From contig OY755047.1 of the NCBI GenBank assembly GCA_963576565.1, forward strand, positions 11,549,764 through 11,613,763: 64,000 nucleotides of DNA. Reading direction: 5' to 3'. Made by a program: the position numbers and the translations under genes. This document shows, in pieces, positions 54,347-64,000 of this stretch. Numbering within the stretch: position 1 is the stretch's first letter; every line of letters starts with the position of its first letter. Under the pieces are notes generated by a model. It did not search any database, was not told the DNA's origin, and saw nothing but the letters and a program-made list of their open reading frames with translations. Source of the DNA: Aspidapion aeneum (lineage: Eukaryota; Arthropoda; Insecta; Coleoptera; Brentidae).

Positions 54347-54796
54347 ATAGAATCCACTATACCTATGCGTTATTCAGTAGGGTAAAGGGTGGTCATAAAA
54401 GGCCTTTCGGTACAAGAGGTTGCGTTCCAGTTAATAATTAGCACCATATTTAATTTTTTTTTAAATACTTGTGGAAAAAACAAACAACAACAGATTTTTC
54501 ATAATTTTGAGTAAGTATTTTTTTTCTAAATCAATTTAACAGTTAAAAATTACCTTTATTCTAATGCATAACTCCACAAAACTTCGATGTTCTTTTGTAA
54601 ATTTTAAGGAAGTTATAACAAAAAATAAAAAAAGTTGTTATATTTGACACCCCGTATCTAAAAAAATAAAGAGATTTGATCAAAAATGTAATAGGAAGAA
54701 AAAAAAATTTTTTTCATCTTTCCTACCACCCTTTAATATTTTTAAAAGTAATAAAAACTTAGTTTTAATTAATGCCGGATAAATTTGGTTCGCAAT
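54347..54796 (+). repeat. Repeat B, copy 1
   Basis: AATCCACTATACCTATGCGT...GGTAAAGGGTGGTCATAAAA...GTTAATAATTAGCACCATAT...GCCGGATAAATTTGGTTCGC. It recurs at 55781-56195 and, cut short, at 58436-58516, each time directly after a family A copy, showing duplication of the pair. Confidence 0.75.
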
Positions 54797-55202
54797 CAGC
54801 TGTGTCATAACGTGACCATCAAAAAAAATCAGCCCCGGATGTGACGTCAACAAAGTGGAGGATCGTGGCCCGTGGCCCTGGCGGTACATGGCGGGTAATT
54901 TGAATTCAAAATAAGGAATGCTAAATTTTAAAGATTTTAACCTTTTAATCATCTTGCATCCCTACAAAAGTTTGGTGGAATATCCAATTGGTGCCTGAGA
55001 ATATTTCACTGAAATTTCGCGGAAATCTGTAGTCATTTTGAAAATATCATAAAAAAAAACGTCTAACCTTCCATAAGACCCAATGTAAAAGTCAGCCCCT
55101 CGAGAACAGCTGATTTTTTCAGGGTCGTGCCCTGTTTTTTTGTTGGCCTTAAGTTAACATAATAACCAGCACAGGCCAGCAAAAAAATCTCAAAAATTCC
55201 AC
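54797..55202 (-). mobile_element. hAT-like family A, rearranged copy (A7)
   Basis: A plus-sense terminal fragment (54797-54880, GTGACGTCAACAAAGTGGAG) abuts a minus-sense half element (GGCGGGTAATTTGAATTC to GTTGGCCTTAAG). The junction implies nested insertion or recombination. Confidence 0.65.
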
Positions 55203-55780
55203 CAAGGCCAACACAAAAATAGAGGCCACGACCCTGAAAAAATCAGCTGTTCTCTCGGGGCTGAATTTTACATTGGGTCTTATGGGAGGTCAGACTTTTT
55301 TTATGATAAAAATTTTTAGTGAAATATTCTCAGACACTATCCCGATATTCCACCAAAGGTTTGTAAGGAAGCAACATGATTAAAAGGTTAAAATCTTCAA
55401 GATTTAGCAGTCCTTATTTTGAATTCAAATTACCCGCCATGTACCACATGCCGACTGTTATATTTGACATGTATTTGACTTTGTCATCTGTGATTGTCAC
55501 ATTCGCTTCTGCTTTAAACTAAATTTTTGTGTGAGCTAATGAAGCGGCTATGAAAAATTAAGGATTACTATACGTTTTAAAAAAATTGTTCTGCCAGAAT
55601 AAAGTAAAAACAATCTCAAAAATGGCTTTATTAAAAAAGAAATATTCATGAACCGTCATTCCAACTTCAATATTTTGAAGACAATCAGCTGTGTCGTAAC
55701 GTGACCATCAAAAAAAAATCAGCCCCGGATGTGACGTCAACAAAGTGGAGGATCGTAACCCGTCCGTTTTGATAGCCCTG
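55203..55780 (+). mobile_element. hAT-like family A, complete short copy (A8)
   Basis: 578 bp from CAAGGCCAACAC to GATAGCCCTG, inserted where the repeat A7-B junction should read GAATCCACTATACC. The flanks ATTCCAC and AATCCAC are its near-exact target duplication. Confidence 0.85.
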
Positions 55781-56200
55781 AATCCACTATACCTATGCGT
55801 TATTCAGCAGGGTAAAGGGTGATCATGAAACAAGGGGTTGCGTAGCAGTTAATAATTAGCACCACATTTAATTTTTAAAAAATACTTGTTGAAAAAACAA
55901 ACAACATTTTCATAATTTTGAGTAAATATTTTTTTCTAGATCAATTTAACACTTAAAAATTACCTTTAATGTACCTCATAATTCCACAAAACTTTTTTGT
56001 AATTTTTAAGAAAGTTTTAAGAAGACTTTTGACACCCTCTATCTAAAAAAACAAAGGGATTCGATGCAAAATGTAATAAGAAACCTTCTTTTCATCTTTC
56101 CTACCAGCTTTCAAAGTTTGGTGCATCATTTAAATTCCACCCGGTTATAATAAAAACTTGGTTATAATTAATGCCGGATAAATTTGGTTCGCCCGGTATA
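55781..56200 (+). repeat. Repeat B, copy 2
   Basis: Same order of blocks as 54347-54796, with deletions (for example AAGGCCTTTCGGTAC is missing). Confidence 0.75.
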
Positions 56201-56954
56201 TATTCTACATAGTTTAAAACTTCTAAGAATCTCAATTTGCACAGCTAACCTTCCAAACTTTTCTTAGCTGTCGCGTCCCTTAGCATATTTATAAATAACT
56301 TATTAAAGTAGGTATTACCTCCGAAAAAGTTAGACCTGAAAAAACAGTGAACAAACTATAATATAAAAAAGTTATAATTGGAAAAAAAAACTAAAAATCA
56401 CGTGAAATTTTTTTCATGTTTTTTCAGAAGAATAATTTGCTTCAAGGTATTGTATTCTTGCAATAACTCCACATAAAAATGTTCAAATAGGTATCGTTTC
56501 ATGTCTAAGCGTTTCCATGATAGGAGATCTCATTTCTGTTTTGCGTAGCTCTCCCTGTCCGTCCGTCTCTACGTACGTCCTTCCGGATATTGGCGCTATT
56601 ACTCAAGAATGCTCTAACCAGAGACTGATGAATCTGTCCCTGCCCTAACCACCAATCCATTTTAATGAAATATGATACAATTAACAAATATACAGGGCTC
56701 ACAATAGGTTTTCTAACCCCAGTGGTATTTATAACCTTAGTTTTTACTGTCAGTTCTGTTTTAGCGAGTGTGAAGGTCCTTAAAATTAATTAGTAGGATT
56801 TTTTTATTTAAAAAAATTGAGACAATCAAAACAAAATGTAAGGTTAGAAACGCCAGAATAACTTAAAGGATTTATTTCCTCGTGAAAAAACATGGTGAAC
56901 TGAAGATCACTTAAGAACTCCTTAATTTCTCAGATTTATTTTATTACATAGTTA
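56201..56954. other. No gene recognised
   Basis: Unique-looking AT-rich sequence. A minus-strand frame at 56702-56505 has no known motif. Confidence 0.3.
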
Positions 56955-58390
56955 TCCAGGGCTATCAAAACGGATGAGACACGATCCTCCACTTTCTTGA
57001 CGTTACATCGAGAGCTGATTTTTTTGATGGTCACATCACGAGACAGCTGATTGTCGTTAAAATATTGAAGTTGGAATGACCGTTCATGAATATTTGATTT
57101 TGTTAAAAATAAAGCCGGATTTGAGATTGTTTTCACTATATTCTTACAGAACAATTTTTTTTAAATATATAGTAATCCTTAATTTTTCAGGACCGCTTCA
57201 TTAGCTCACACAAAAATTAAATTTAATGTACGAATGTGTTCGTTTCTGCGCGAAAAGTAATCGGATTACCTACATCTATTTGTTTATATTCGCAGGGCTA
57301 TCAAAACGGACGGGCCACGATCCTCCACTTTGTTGACGTCACATCCGAGGCTGATTTATTTTTGATGGTCACGTTACGACACAGCTGATTGTCTTCAAAA
57401 TATTGAAGTTGAAATGACGGTTCATGAATATTTAATTATTTTAAAAATAAAGCCGGTTTTGAGATTGTTTTTACTATATTCTTGCAGAACAATTTTTTTA
57501 AAATGTATAGTAATCCTTAATTTTTCAGAGCCGCTTCATTAGCTCACACAAAAATTAAATTTAAAACAGACGCGAATGTGACAAACACAGATGACAAAGT
57601 CAAACACATGTCAAATATAACAGTTGGCATGTGGTACATGGCGGGTAATTTGAATTCAAAATAAGGAATGCTAAATCTTGAAGATTTTAACCTTTTAATC
57701 ATGTTGCTTCCTTCCAAAAGTTTGGTGGAATATCGGGATGGCGTCTGAGAATATTTCACTGAAATTTCGCGGAAATCTGTAGTGCCATTTTGAAAATATC
57801 ATAAAAAAACGTCTGACCTCCCATAAGACCCAATGTAAAATTAAGCCCCCGGAGAACAGCTGATTTTTTCAGGGTCGTGGCCTATATTTTTGTGTTGGCC
57901 TTGATATTCGGCACTCGGCACAATTTTAAAACTTGATATAGTTATTTACATGTGTTTACAAAAATTAGTACATTAAAAAATGATTTTTTCGTAGTGTATT
58001 TTTGGATTTTAAATGAACTTTATTATAGAAAATCATTAAAAAATCGAAAAAGTTTTACAATACAAAAAATAAACAAATGCTAATGCTATGACAAACACAG
58101 ATGACAAAGTCAAATACATGTCAAATATAACAGTTGGCTTGCGGTACATGGCGGGTAATTTGAATTCAAAATAAGGAATGCTAAATCTTGAAGATTTTTA
58201 ACCTTTTGATCATCTTGCATCCTTACAAAAGTTTGGGGAAATATCGGGATGATGTCTAAGAATATTTCACTGATATTTCGCAAAAATATGTAGTGCCATT
58301 TTGAAAATATCATAAAAAAACGTCTGATTGCTGATGAACAGCTGATTTTTTCACGGTCGTGGACTGTATTTTCTTGTTGGCCTTGAGTTA
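56955..58390 (-). mobile_element. hAT-like family A, long copy split by a younger copy (A9/A11)
   Basis: The first part (56955-57292, GGGCTATCAAAACGGATGAG to TTTGTTTATATTCG) and the second (57904-58390, ATATTCGGCACTCGGC to GTTGGCCTTGAG) make one ~0.82 kb element interrupted by a second family member. More diverged than its guest. Confidence 0.8.
57293..57903 (-). mobile_element. hAT-like family A, complete copy with target duplication (A10)
   Basis: 611 bp from CAGGGCTATCAAAACGG to GTTGGCCTTG. The heptamer ATATTCG flanks it exactly (57286-57292 and 57904-57910), and the eighth base is one mismatch away. The ends align as CARGGC with GGCCACGA about 20 bases in. This fixes the family termini and a 7-8 bp duplication typical of hAT transposition. 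Confidence 0.9.
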
Positions 58391-58516
58391 TCCTAATAAG
58401 CACCATAGGCCAGCAAAAAAAATCTCAAAAATTATAGAATCCACTATATCTATGCGTTATTCCGCAGGGTAAAGGGTGGTCATAAGAGGCCTTTCGGTAC
58501 AAGAGGTTGCGTTCCA
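58391..58516 (+). repeat. Repeat B, truncated copy 3
   Basis: AATCCACTATATCTATGCGT to GGTTGCGTTCCAG, then an abrupt break into unrelated sequence at 58517. Confidence 0.75.
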
Positions 58517-58705
58517 GAAGACGGTTGCCGTAAAACAAGAACCCCACTCGTATTTCAATCCCTAAATGTTGATTTATACATGAGCCCTCCGAAGCGAAGG
58601 ATAATGGCGGAGGTTTTTGAGGAAGTAGACCCAGAAATAACCAGACAGAAACTCTCCAAAAATTACCTTGCCAAAAGAAACCGTTACAAAACTCTTGAAA
58701 ATTAA
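58517..58705 (+). other. Small protein-like ORF, unrecognised
   Basis: From an ATG at 58580 the frame reads MSPPKRRIMAEVFEEVDPEI and on to TAA at 58703. It is 41 codons, charged, with a basic end, and the frame is also open upstream to 58517. The sequence is more balanced than its flanks and begins exactly where repeat B breaks off. It may be a fragment of a host exon or of a transposon gene. I do not recognise it. Confidence 0.2.
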
Positions 58706-58804
58706 TCAAATGTCAACAAATTACGTTACTGCTGACATAAGTTTTCCACAAAAGTTAATATTAAAATGTATCAATCTGTGCCCCAGGATTTATTTCTGTG
58801 TATG

Positions 58805-59029
58805 CCACTGCTCAGTAGCGCACCCAGAAATAAATCTTGGAGGGGGCCCGAGACCCTATGATGTCGTTTTTCTTGCTATTTATTACTAGGCCTAGAGGGC
58901 GGTCGGGCTCCGAAAATTTAGGAGTGTATTAAATTTTTTTATAAAAATTTGTGTATTGTTTTCCTGAGAAATATTTTTTAACACATTTGGGGGGATTGAT
59001 CACCCTTGTCTATATAGGCTATATACTAC
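58805..59029. mobile_element. G/C-run MITE fragment
   Basis: CAGTAGCGCACCCAGAAATA followed by GGAGGGGGCCCGAGACC is the left end of the 6891-type family. The right end is missing. Confidence 0.5.
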
Positions 59030-60087
59030 TACTACTATTTTTTACGTTGTCCGACGCCTATTCTCCACCTCCTTCGATCCTGACAATCATCTTCTGTCAG
59101 ATTTTTTTGACTCATTGATTTTTTGATTGACTGTGCCATTCTAGTTTAGGACGCCCTCTTTTTCTGCGCCCTATTGGTTGCCATTCTAGGACCTGCTTTG
59201 GTAATCTTTCGTCGTTCATCCGTTGTACATGAACGTACCATATCAGTTGTCTTTTAGTGATGTCATCCGTTATGCTTCCCTCGATTCCCATTCTTTCTTT
59301 TATGATTTCATTTCTTATGTGATTTGTTCTAGATATTCTCATTGATCTTTTTATTGCATCCATTTCGACACTTTCCATTTTTGTTTTGTATTTTTCTGTT
59401 ACGCGAAGTCTCTATGCCATACGACAGCGTATTTTTCACCATTGTTTTATATATGTTAAATTTTACATTCTTTTTTATCTCTCCCCTCCATAAAATACTG
59501 TGACATTCAAGTATACATACTCATTGCATGGAGATATTGTTTGTCCATTGTCTAGTTCTAACTCACTGGATTCGTTTCCAATGCATAAGTAATGTGTCTT
59601 GTCCACGTTCGCTGCTTATCCCCACTTTTGGTATTCTTCCATTAACTTTCTCATCATATATTCCATGTCTTCTTTATCATTAGCTACAATTACTTAGTCG
59701 TCAGCAAACTGTAGTGTGTATATGGTAAATCGGTCGTTAAGTTGTATTCCCATGCCGTGCACTTTACGTTTCCAGTTTTTAGAGCTACTGCGATATATAT
59801 TTTAAAAAGAGTTGGAGATATACAACATCCCTGTCTTAGGCCTTTCGTTACCAGAAATTCTTTTGAAAGTCGATTTCCCATTTCTTTGTATAGTACTTTT
59901 ATCGCTTTTATGTATGTATAATTGATATTAGTTTGCTCTAACACTGTCCATAATTTTTAATCTGGAACGGTAACATATGCTTTTTGTAGGTCCACCAAGG
60001 TAACATGAGTCTCTACAATTCTGACGCACCTTTTCTGAATGACTTGTTTAAGATAAAAAACATTATCACTACAAGATCTGCCTATAG
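59030..60087 (-). pseudogene. LINE reverse transcriptase 3' half, broken
   Basis: Minus strand, 5' to 3': GRSCSDNVFYLKQVIQK, VDLQKAYVTVPD, a stop, then LRQGCCISPTLFKIYI (59944-59690), loss of the FADD region by deletion, and finally MESVEMDAIKRSMRISRT with WYVHVQRMNDERLPKQ and GRRKRGRPK (59378-59112). It is the same family as 3415-4172. The 5' end is truncated in the GRSCSD block, the very block at which the fragment at 63862 leaves the window. Confidence 0.85.
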
Positions 60088-60254
60088 GCTATATACTTTG
60101 TTGTAAAAGCTAAGTGAGTAAATATAAGTCCAATTCTTAGAGTATTTTCTTACTCTAAGGTCCAATTACTATTTACTTGGAGGCTTACTCCATCGAGTTT
60201 CGGGTTAAGACGTAAGAATCTCCTCTTCGGTATTAAAGTCACTTGACAGATTAT
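60088..60254. other. Spacer with local stems
   Basis: CTTAGAGTATTTTCTTACTCTAAG (24 bases at 60137-60160) forms a short hairpin with CTTAGAGTA arms. Nothing else. Confidence 0.4.
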
Positions 60255-63200
60255 TGATTGACTTTCTGGTCGCTCCTCTCCTTCTCCTTACACTTTATTA
60301 ACGTTCATGGGACTCAAATATTGGGACCTCCAATTTAAGACGATGACACGAAAAACAAAAGACAGCAAAAACGTTTTAAGATCCGAAGAGAATTTTTTCC
60401 ACATAAATGGCTAAAAAGGGTAAGATAACGGAACTAAATACAAGGACGTACCTAGAGGGGATCAAGGAGACTCAATTCTTATAGAAATAGTAGATAAAGT
60501 TTGTTAAAAGAGATTGAAACACAAAAAGATAAAAAAATTGCACAATAGGAATTTTAGAGTTTCTAGAAAAAAAGAAAAAGCTCATAGCAAATCACCCCAT
60601 ATGGTGTCAATAGAGCTCAAACCCAGCACAAGTACAAACAGCTATTAATACATACTATAGTTCAGTGTAGGCGAGGCTGAGGTAAGTTTAAACACTTTTT
60701 AGTTTTTTTTTTTAATATTTCGTTAAATACCATAGTTCTCGGGAACCAAAAGTGCCACACTAATGGCCAAAGAGGGTAAGATAAAGGAACGAAATACAAG
60801 GACGTATCTAGGAGTGTTTTTAAAAACTTAGAGTGGGAAGAAATAGGCATCAAATTAAGCGGACAACATTTGAACCACCTAAGATATGGTGATGATATCG
60901 CCTTAATAACAGATAAGAAAAAAGAACTGATAAAAATGCTGAAAGAACTGGATATAGTTGCACTTAAAAATATAGACTTGAGTGTGAATTACACTAAAAT
61001 CATAACCAACAAAGATGAAGATATCAAGATCAGAATAAACCAAAAAAAAAAATAGAACAAGTAGATATCTTACCTATATTGATTAACTTTCTGGTCGCTC
61101 CTCTCCTTCTCCTTACACTTTATTAACGTTCATGGGGCTCAAATATTGGGGCCTACAATTTAAGACGATGACACGAAAAACAAAAGACAGCAAAAACGTT
61201 TTAAGACCCGAAGAGAATTTTTTCCACATAAATGGCTAAAAAGGGTAAGATAAAAGCAACTAAATACAAGGACGTACCTAGAGGGGATCAAGGAGACTCA
61301 GTTCTTATAGAAATAGTAGATAAAGTTTGTTAAAAGAGATTGAAACACAAAAAGACAAAAAAATTGCACAATAGGAATTTTGGAGTTTCTAAAAAAAAAA
61401 GAAAAATGTCATAGAAAATCACCCCATATGGTGTCAATAGAGCTCAAACCCAGCACAAGTACAAACAGCTGTAAATACATAATATAGTTCAGAGTAGGCG
61501 AGGCTGAGGTAAGTTTAAACACTTTTTAGTTTTTTTTTTTAATATTTCGTTAAATCTAGTTCTCGGGAACCAAAAGTGCCACACTAATGGCTAAAGAGGG
61601 TAAGATAAAGGAACGAAATACAAGGACGTATCTAGGAGTGTTTTTAAAAACTTAGAGTGGGAAGAAATAGGCATCAAATTAAGCGGACAATATTTGAACC
61701 ACCTAAGATATGGTGATGATATCGCCTTAATAACAGATAAGAAAAAAGAACTGATAAAAATGCTGAAAGAACTCGATATAGTTGCAGTTAAAAATATAGG
61801 CTTGAGTATGAATTACACTAAAATCATAACCAACAAAGATGAATATATCAAGATCAGAATAAACCAAGAAAAAATAGAACAAGTAGATATCTTACCTATA
61901 TTGATTAACTTTCTGGTCGCTCCTCTCCTTCTCCTTACACTTTATTAACGTTCATGGGGCTCAAATATTGGGACCTACAATTTAAGACGATGACACGAAA
62001 AACAAAAGACAGCCAAAACGTTTTAAGACCCGAAGAGAATTTTTTCCACATAAATGGCTAAAAAGGGTAAGATAAAGGAACTAAATATAAGGACGTACCT
62101 AGAGGGGATCAAGGAGAATTAATTCTTATAGAAATAGTGGATAAAGTTTGTTAAAAGAGATTGAAACACAAAAAGACAAAAAAATTGCACAATAGGAATT
62201 TTGGAGTTTCTAAAAAAAAGAAAAAAGCTCATAGAAAATCACCCCATACGGTGTCAATAGAGCTCAAACCCAGCACAAGTAAGCTTGAACACTTTTTAGA
62301 TTTTTTTTTTATATATTTCGTTTAATACTATAGTTCTCGGGAACCAAAAGTGCCATAGCATAAGTCATATCTTACCTATATTGATTGATTTTCTGGTGGC
62401 TCCTTTCCTTCTCCTTACACTTTATTAACGTTAATGGCGCTAAAATATTGGAACCTCCAATTTGAGACGATGACACGAAAAACAAAAGATAGTAAAAACG
62501 TTTTAAGACCCGAAGAGAATTTTTTCCACATAAATGGCTAAAAAGGGGAAAAAAAGGAACTAAATACAAGGATAGATACTTAGATTGAGAAGAAATAGGC
62601 ACCTAAGATATATTAATGATCGCCTTAATAACAGATAAGACAGAAGAACTGATAAAAATGCTGAAAGAACTGGATACAGTTGCAGTTAAAAATATAGGCT
62701 TGAGTATGAATTACACCAAAACTAAAATCATAACCAACAAAGATGAAGATATCAAGATCAGAATAACCCAAGAAAAAATAGAACAAGTAGATATCTTACC
62801 TATATTGATTAACTTTCTGGTCGCTCCTCTCCTTCTCCTTACACTTTATTAACGTTCATGGGGCTCAAATATTGGGACCTACAATTTAAGACGATGACAC
62901 GAAAAACAAAGACAGCAAAAACGTTTTAAGACCCGAAGAGAATTTTTTCCACATAAATAGCTAAAAAGGGTAAGATAAAAGCAACTAAATACAAGGGCGT
63001 ATCTAGGGGTGGTTTTAAAAACTTAGATTGGAAAGAAATAGGCATCAAATTAAGCGGAAAATACTTGAACCACCTGAGATATGCTGATAATATCGCCTTA
63101 GTAACAGATAAGATAGAAGAACTGATAAAATTGCTGGAATAACTGAATACAGCAGCTAAAAATATAGACTTGAGTATGAACTACACTAAAACTAAAATCA

Positions 63201-63400
63201 TAACAACCACAGATGAAGATATTAAGCTCAGAATAAACCAAGAAAAAATAATAATAATTAGTAGAGGAATATTTATATACCTGGGAAAAATTATTAAACT
63301 AAAAAAAGAAAACCTCACAGCTGAAATCAAGAGACGACCAGGATTGGCCTGGGTAGCATTCGGTAAATTAAGCTACATATTAAAAAATAAAAAATATTAA
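60255..63400 (+). repeat. ~824 bp composite tandem array with LINE fragments
   Basis: The marker CTTTCTGGTCGCTCCTCTCC recurs at about 60260, 61087, 61911 and 62815, with a variant at 62391. Spacings are 824-825 bp, then shortened units. Each full unit joins a fragment of LINE family 2 (LRYGDDIALITDKKKELIKM ... IITNKDEDIKIRIN) to a MITE piece (GAGGTAAGTTTAAACACTTT) and a segment with GGACGTACCTAGAGGGGATC. The last unit continues as YLGKIIKLKKENLTAEIKRR with FGKLSYILKNKKY. The LINE parts are too short and broken to encode an enzyme; the array arose by tandem duplication of an already composite sequence. Confidence 0.88.
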
Positions 63401-63861
63401 ACAAGTTTCGTGGCTAATCGGGTAAAAAAGAGTTTTTGTTTATCTCATATTTTTCCGTGGGTTTAAAGTTTTAAAAAAGATTTCCAACTAGCAAAACCTT
63501 TCATTTTAAAATTTGTATTGGAGAACTTGGCTTTACTTTTGTCTCAATTATTTTTACGTAAAACCATTTTGGCGTACTTGGCTTTTGTACTTAAAATGTT
63601 TTTGTTATGACTAATTTTAAAAGAATTTATTAAAATAAAAATATATTAATGTACATTTCTGCCAAATACCGTGAATATAGTCTCCCCGTGGCCAAACTTA
63701 GCCCACCATCCCCTTGCATATTTTTTAGGTGACGAGAGAAAAGCTGGATTATTTTAAATAACTTTGCTTTGCTGAAACGCCCAAGTTTTTCTCTGGGGGA
63801 TTAAACCTCTAACCCCCTTTTATACGCTCCTGCCTTAAGCACAAGAATAGTCAAGGATTAA
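63401..63861. other. MITE end and unassigned sequence
   Basis: TGGCCAAACTTAGCCCACCA followed by TCCCC at 63690-63715 is the right end matching GGGGATGGTGGG at 25226. The rest is AT-rich with nothing recognised. Confidence 0.4.
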
Positions 63862-64000
63862 ACTAGTTTCTCATTTAAAGATGTTCTTAATTCGCTAAAG
63901 ATAGTACATAGGATTCTTAGAGATCTAATAGAGAATGATTTTCATGAACAAGAAGAAGAAGAGCAAAGTGGGTTTCGCGCAGGCAGATCTTGTAGTGATA
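63862..64000 (+). pseudogene. LINE reverse transcriptase fragment, runs off the window
   Basis: The plus frame reads KIVHRILRDLIENDFHEQ, then EEEEQSGFRAGRSCSD to the last base. EQ-x-GFRAGRSC-x-D is the conserved early palm block of RTE-like LINEs. The upstream part is not clear, so a 5' truncation near 63862 is likely, but the continuation cannot be seen. Confidence 0.75.

Noticed and set aside
58425..58709. 94-codon minus-strand frame
   Set aside because: It crosses the break between repeat B and unrelated sequence, so it is chimeric, and it overlaps a better plus-strand frame.
25126..64000. Signal-peptide exon of the ADAM10-like gene
   Set aside because: Several TTAC/CTTAC donor-like sites were examined (27831, 28788, 52223), but each belongs to a repeat and none follows a start codon with a hydrophobic stretch.

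Overview
The window looks like repeat-saturated DNA from an insect nuclear genome. It is AT-rich, has split genes, several non-LTR retrotransposon lineages, hAT-, P- and Penelope-type remnants, many foldback elements and some TTAGG-like telomeric sequence. The exact species cannot be read from it. A beetle or other large-genome insect would fit, but that is an inference from transposon style only.

Two host genes can be supported, and both are split into exons too short for ORF scanning to recognise as genes. On the minus strand, exons at 25125-24966 and 11443-11322 encode consecutive pieces of the prodomain of an ADAM10/Kuzbanian-family metalloprotease. They have consensus splice sites, matching phases and a 13.5 kb intron. 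The catalytic part should lie beyond position 1 and the signal-peptide exon above 25125. On the plus strand, three exons (40286-40661, 41368-41523, 42058-42488) join in phase to encode a 320-residue protein with one SOX/MATA-type HMG box split by the first intron. Its first exon is preceded by two decayed tandem copies, and its last exon is followed by three decayed copies, one broken by a LINE fragment. If the ADAM10-like gene begins above 42.5 kb, the HMG gene is nested antisense in its intron.

Layout. 1-9 kb: a hairpin-ended repeat, hAT MITEs, a 1.1 kb inverted repeat (1895-2980 / 7562-8686) enclosing a LINE fragment and a ~420 bp satellite, and a tRNA-like inverted pair. 9-25 kb: the large ADAM10-like intron with a palindrome bearing 13 bp flanking repeats, a LINE insertion with an exact 12 bp target duplication, a decayed P-like transposon, tandem repeats and a Jockey-like LINE. 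25-38 kb: foldback and tandem elements, hammerhead ribozyme motifs with a Penelope-like palindromic insertion, a TGACGTC-rich MITE, and two opposed LINE fragments. 38-45 kb: the HMG gene and its exon copies. 45-50 kb: a 0.68 kb palindrome with TTAGG-like tracts and a ten-copy ~280 bp satellite. 50-58.5 kb: nested and tandemly duplicated copies of one hAT-like family whose ends are defined by a self-insertion. 59-64 kb: LINE fragments and an ~824 bp composite tandem array.

Apart from the two host genes, nearly all coding sequence is transposon-derived and most of it is broken. All assignments come from reading the sequence; no database search was run.
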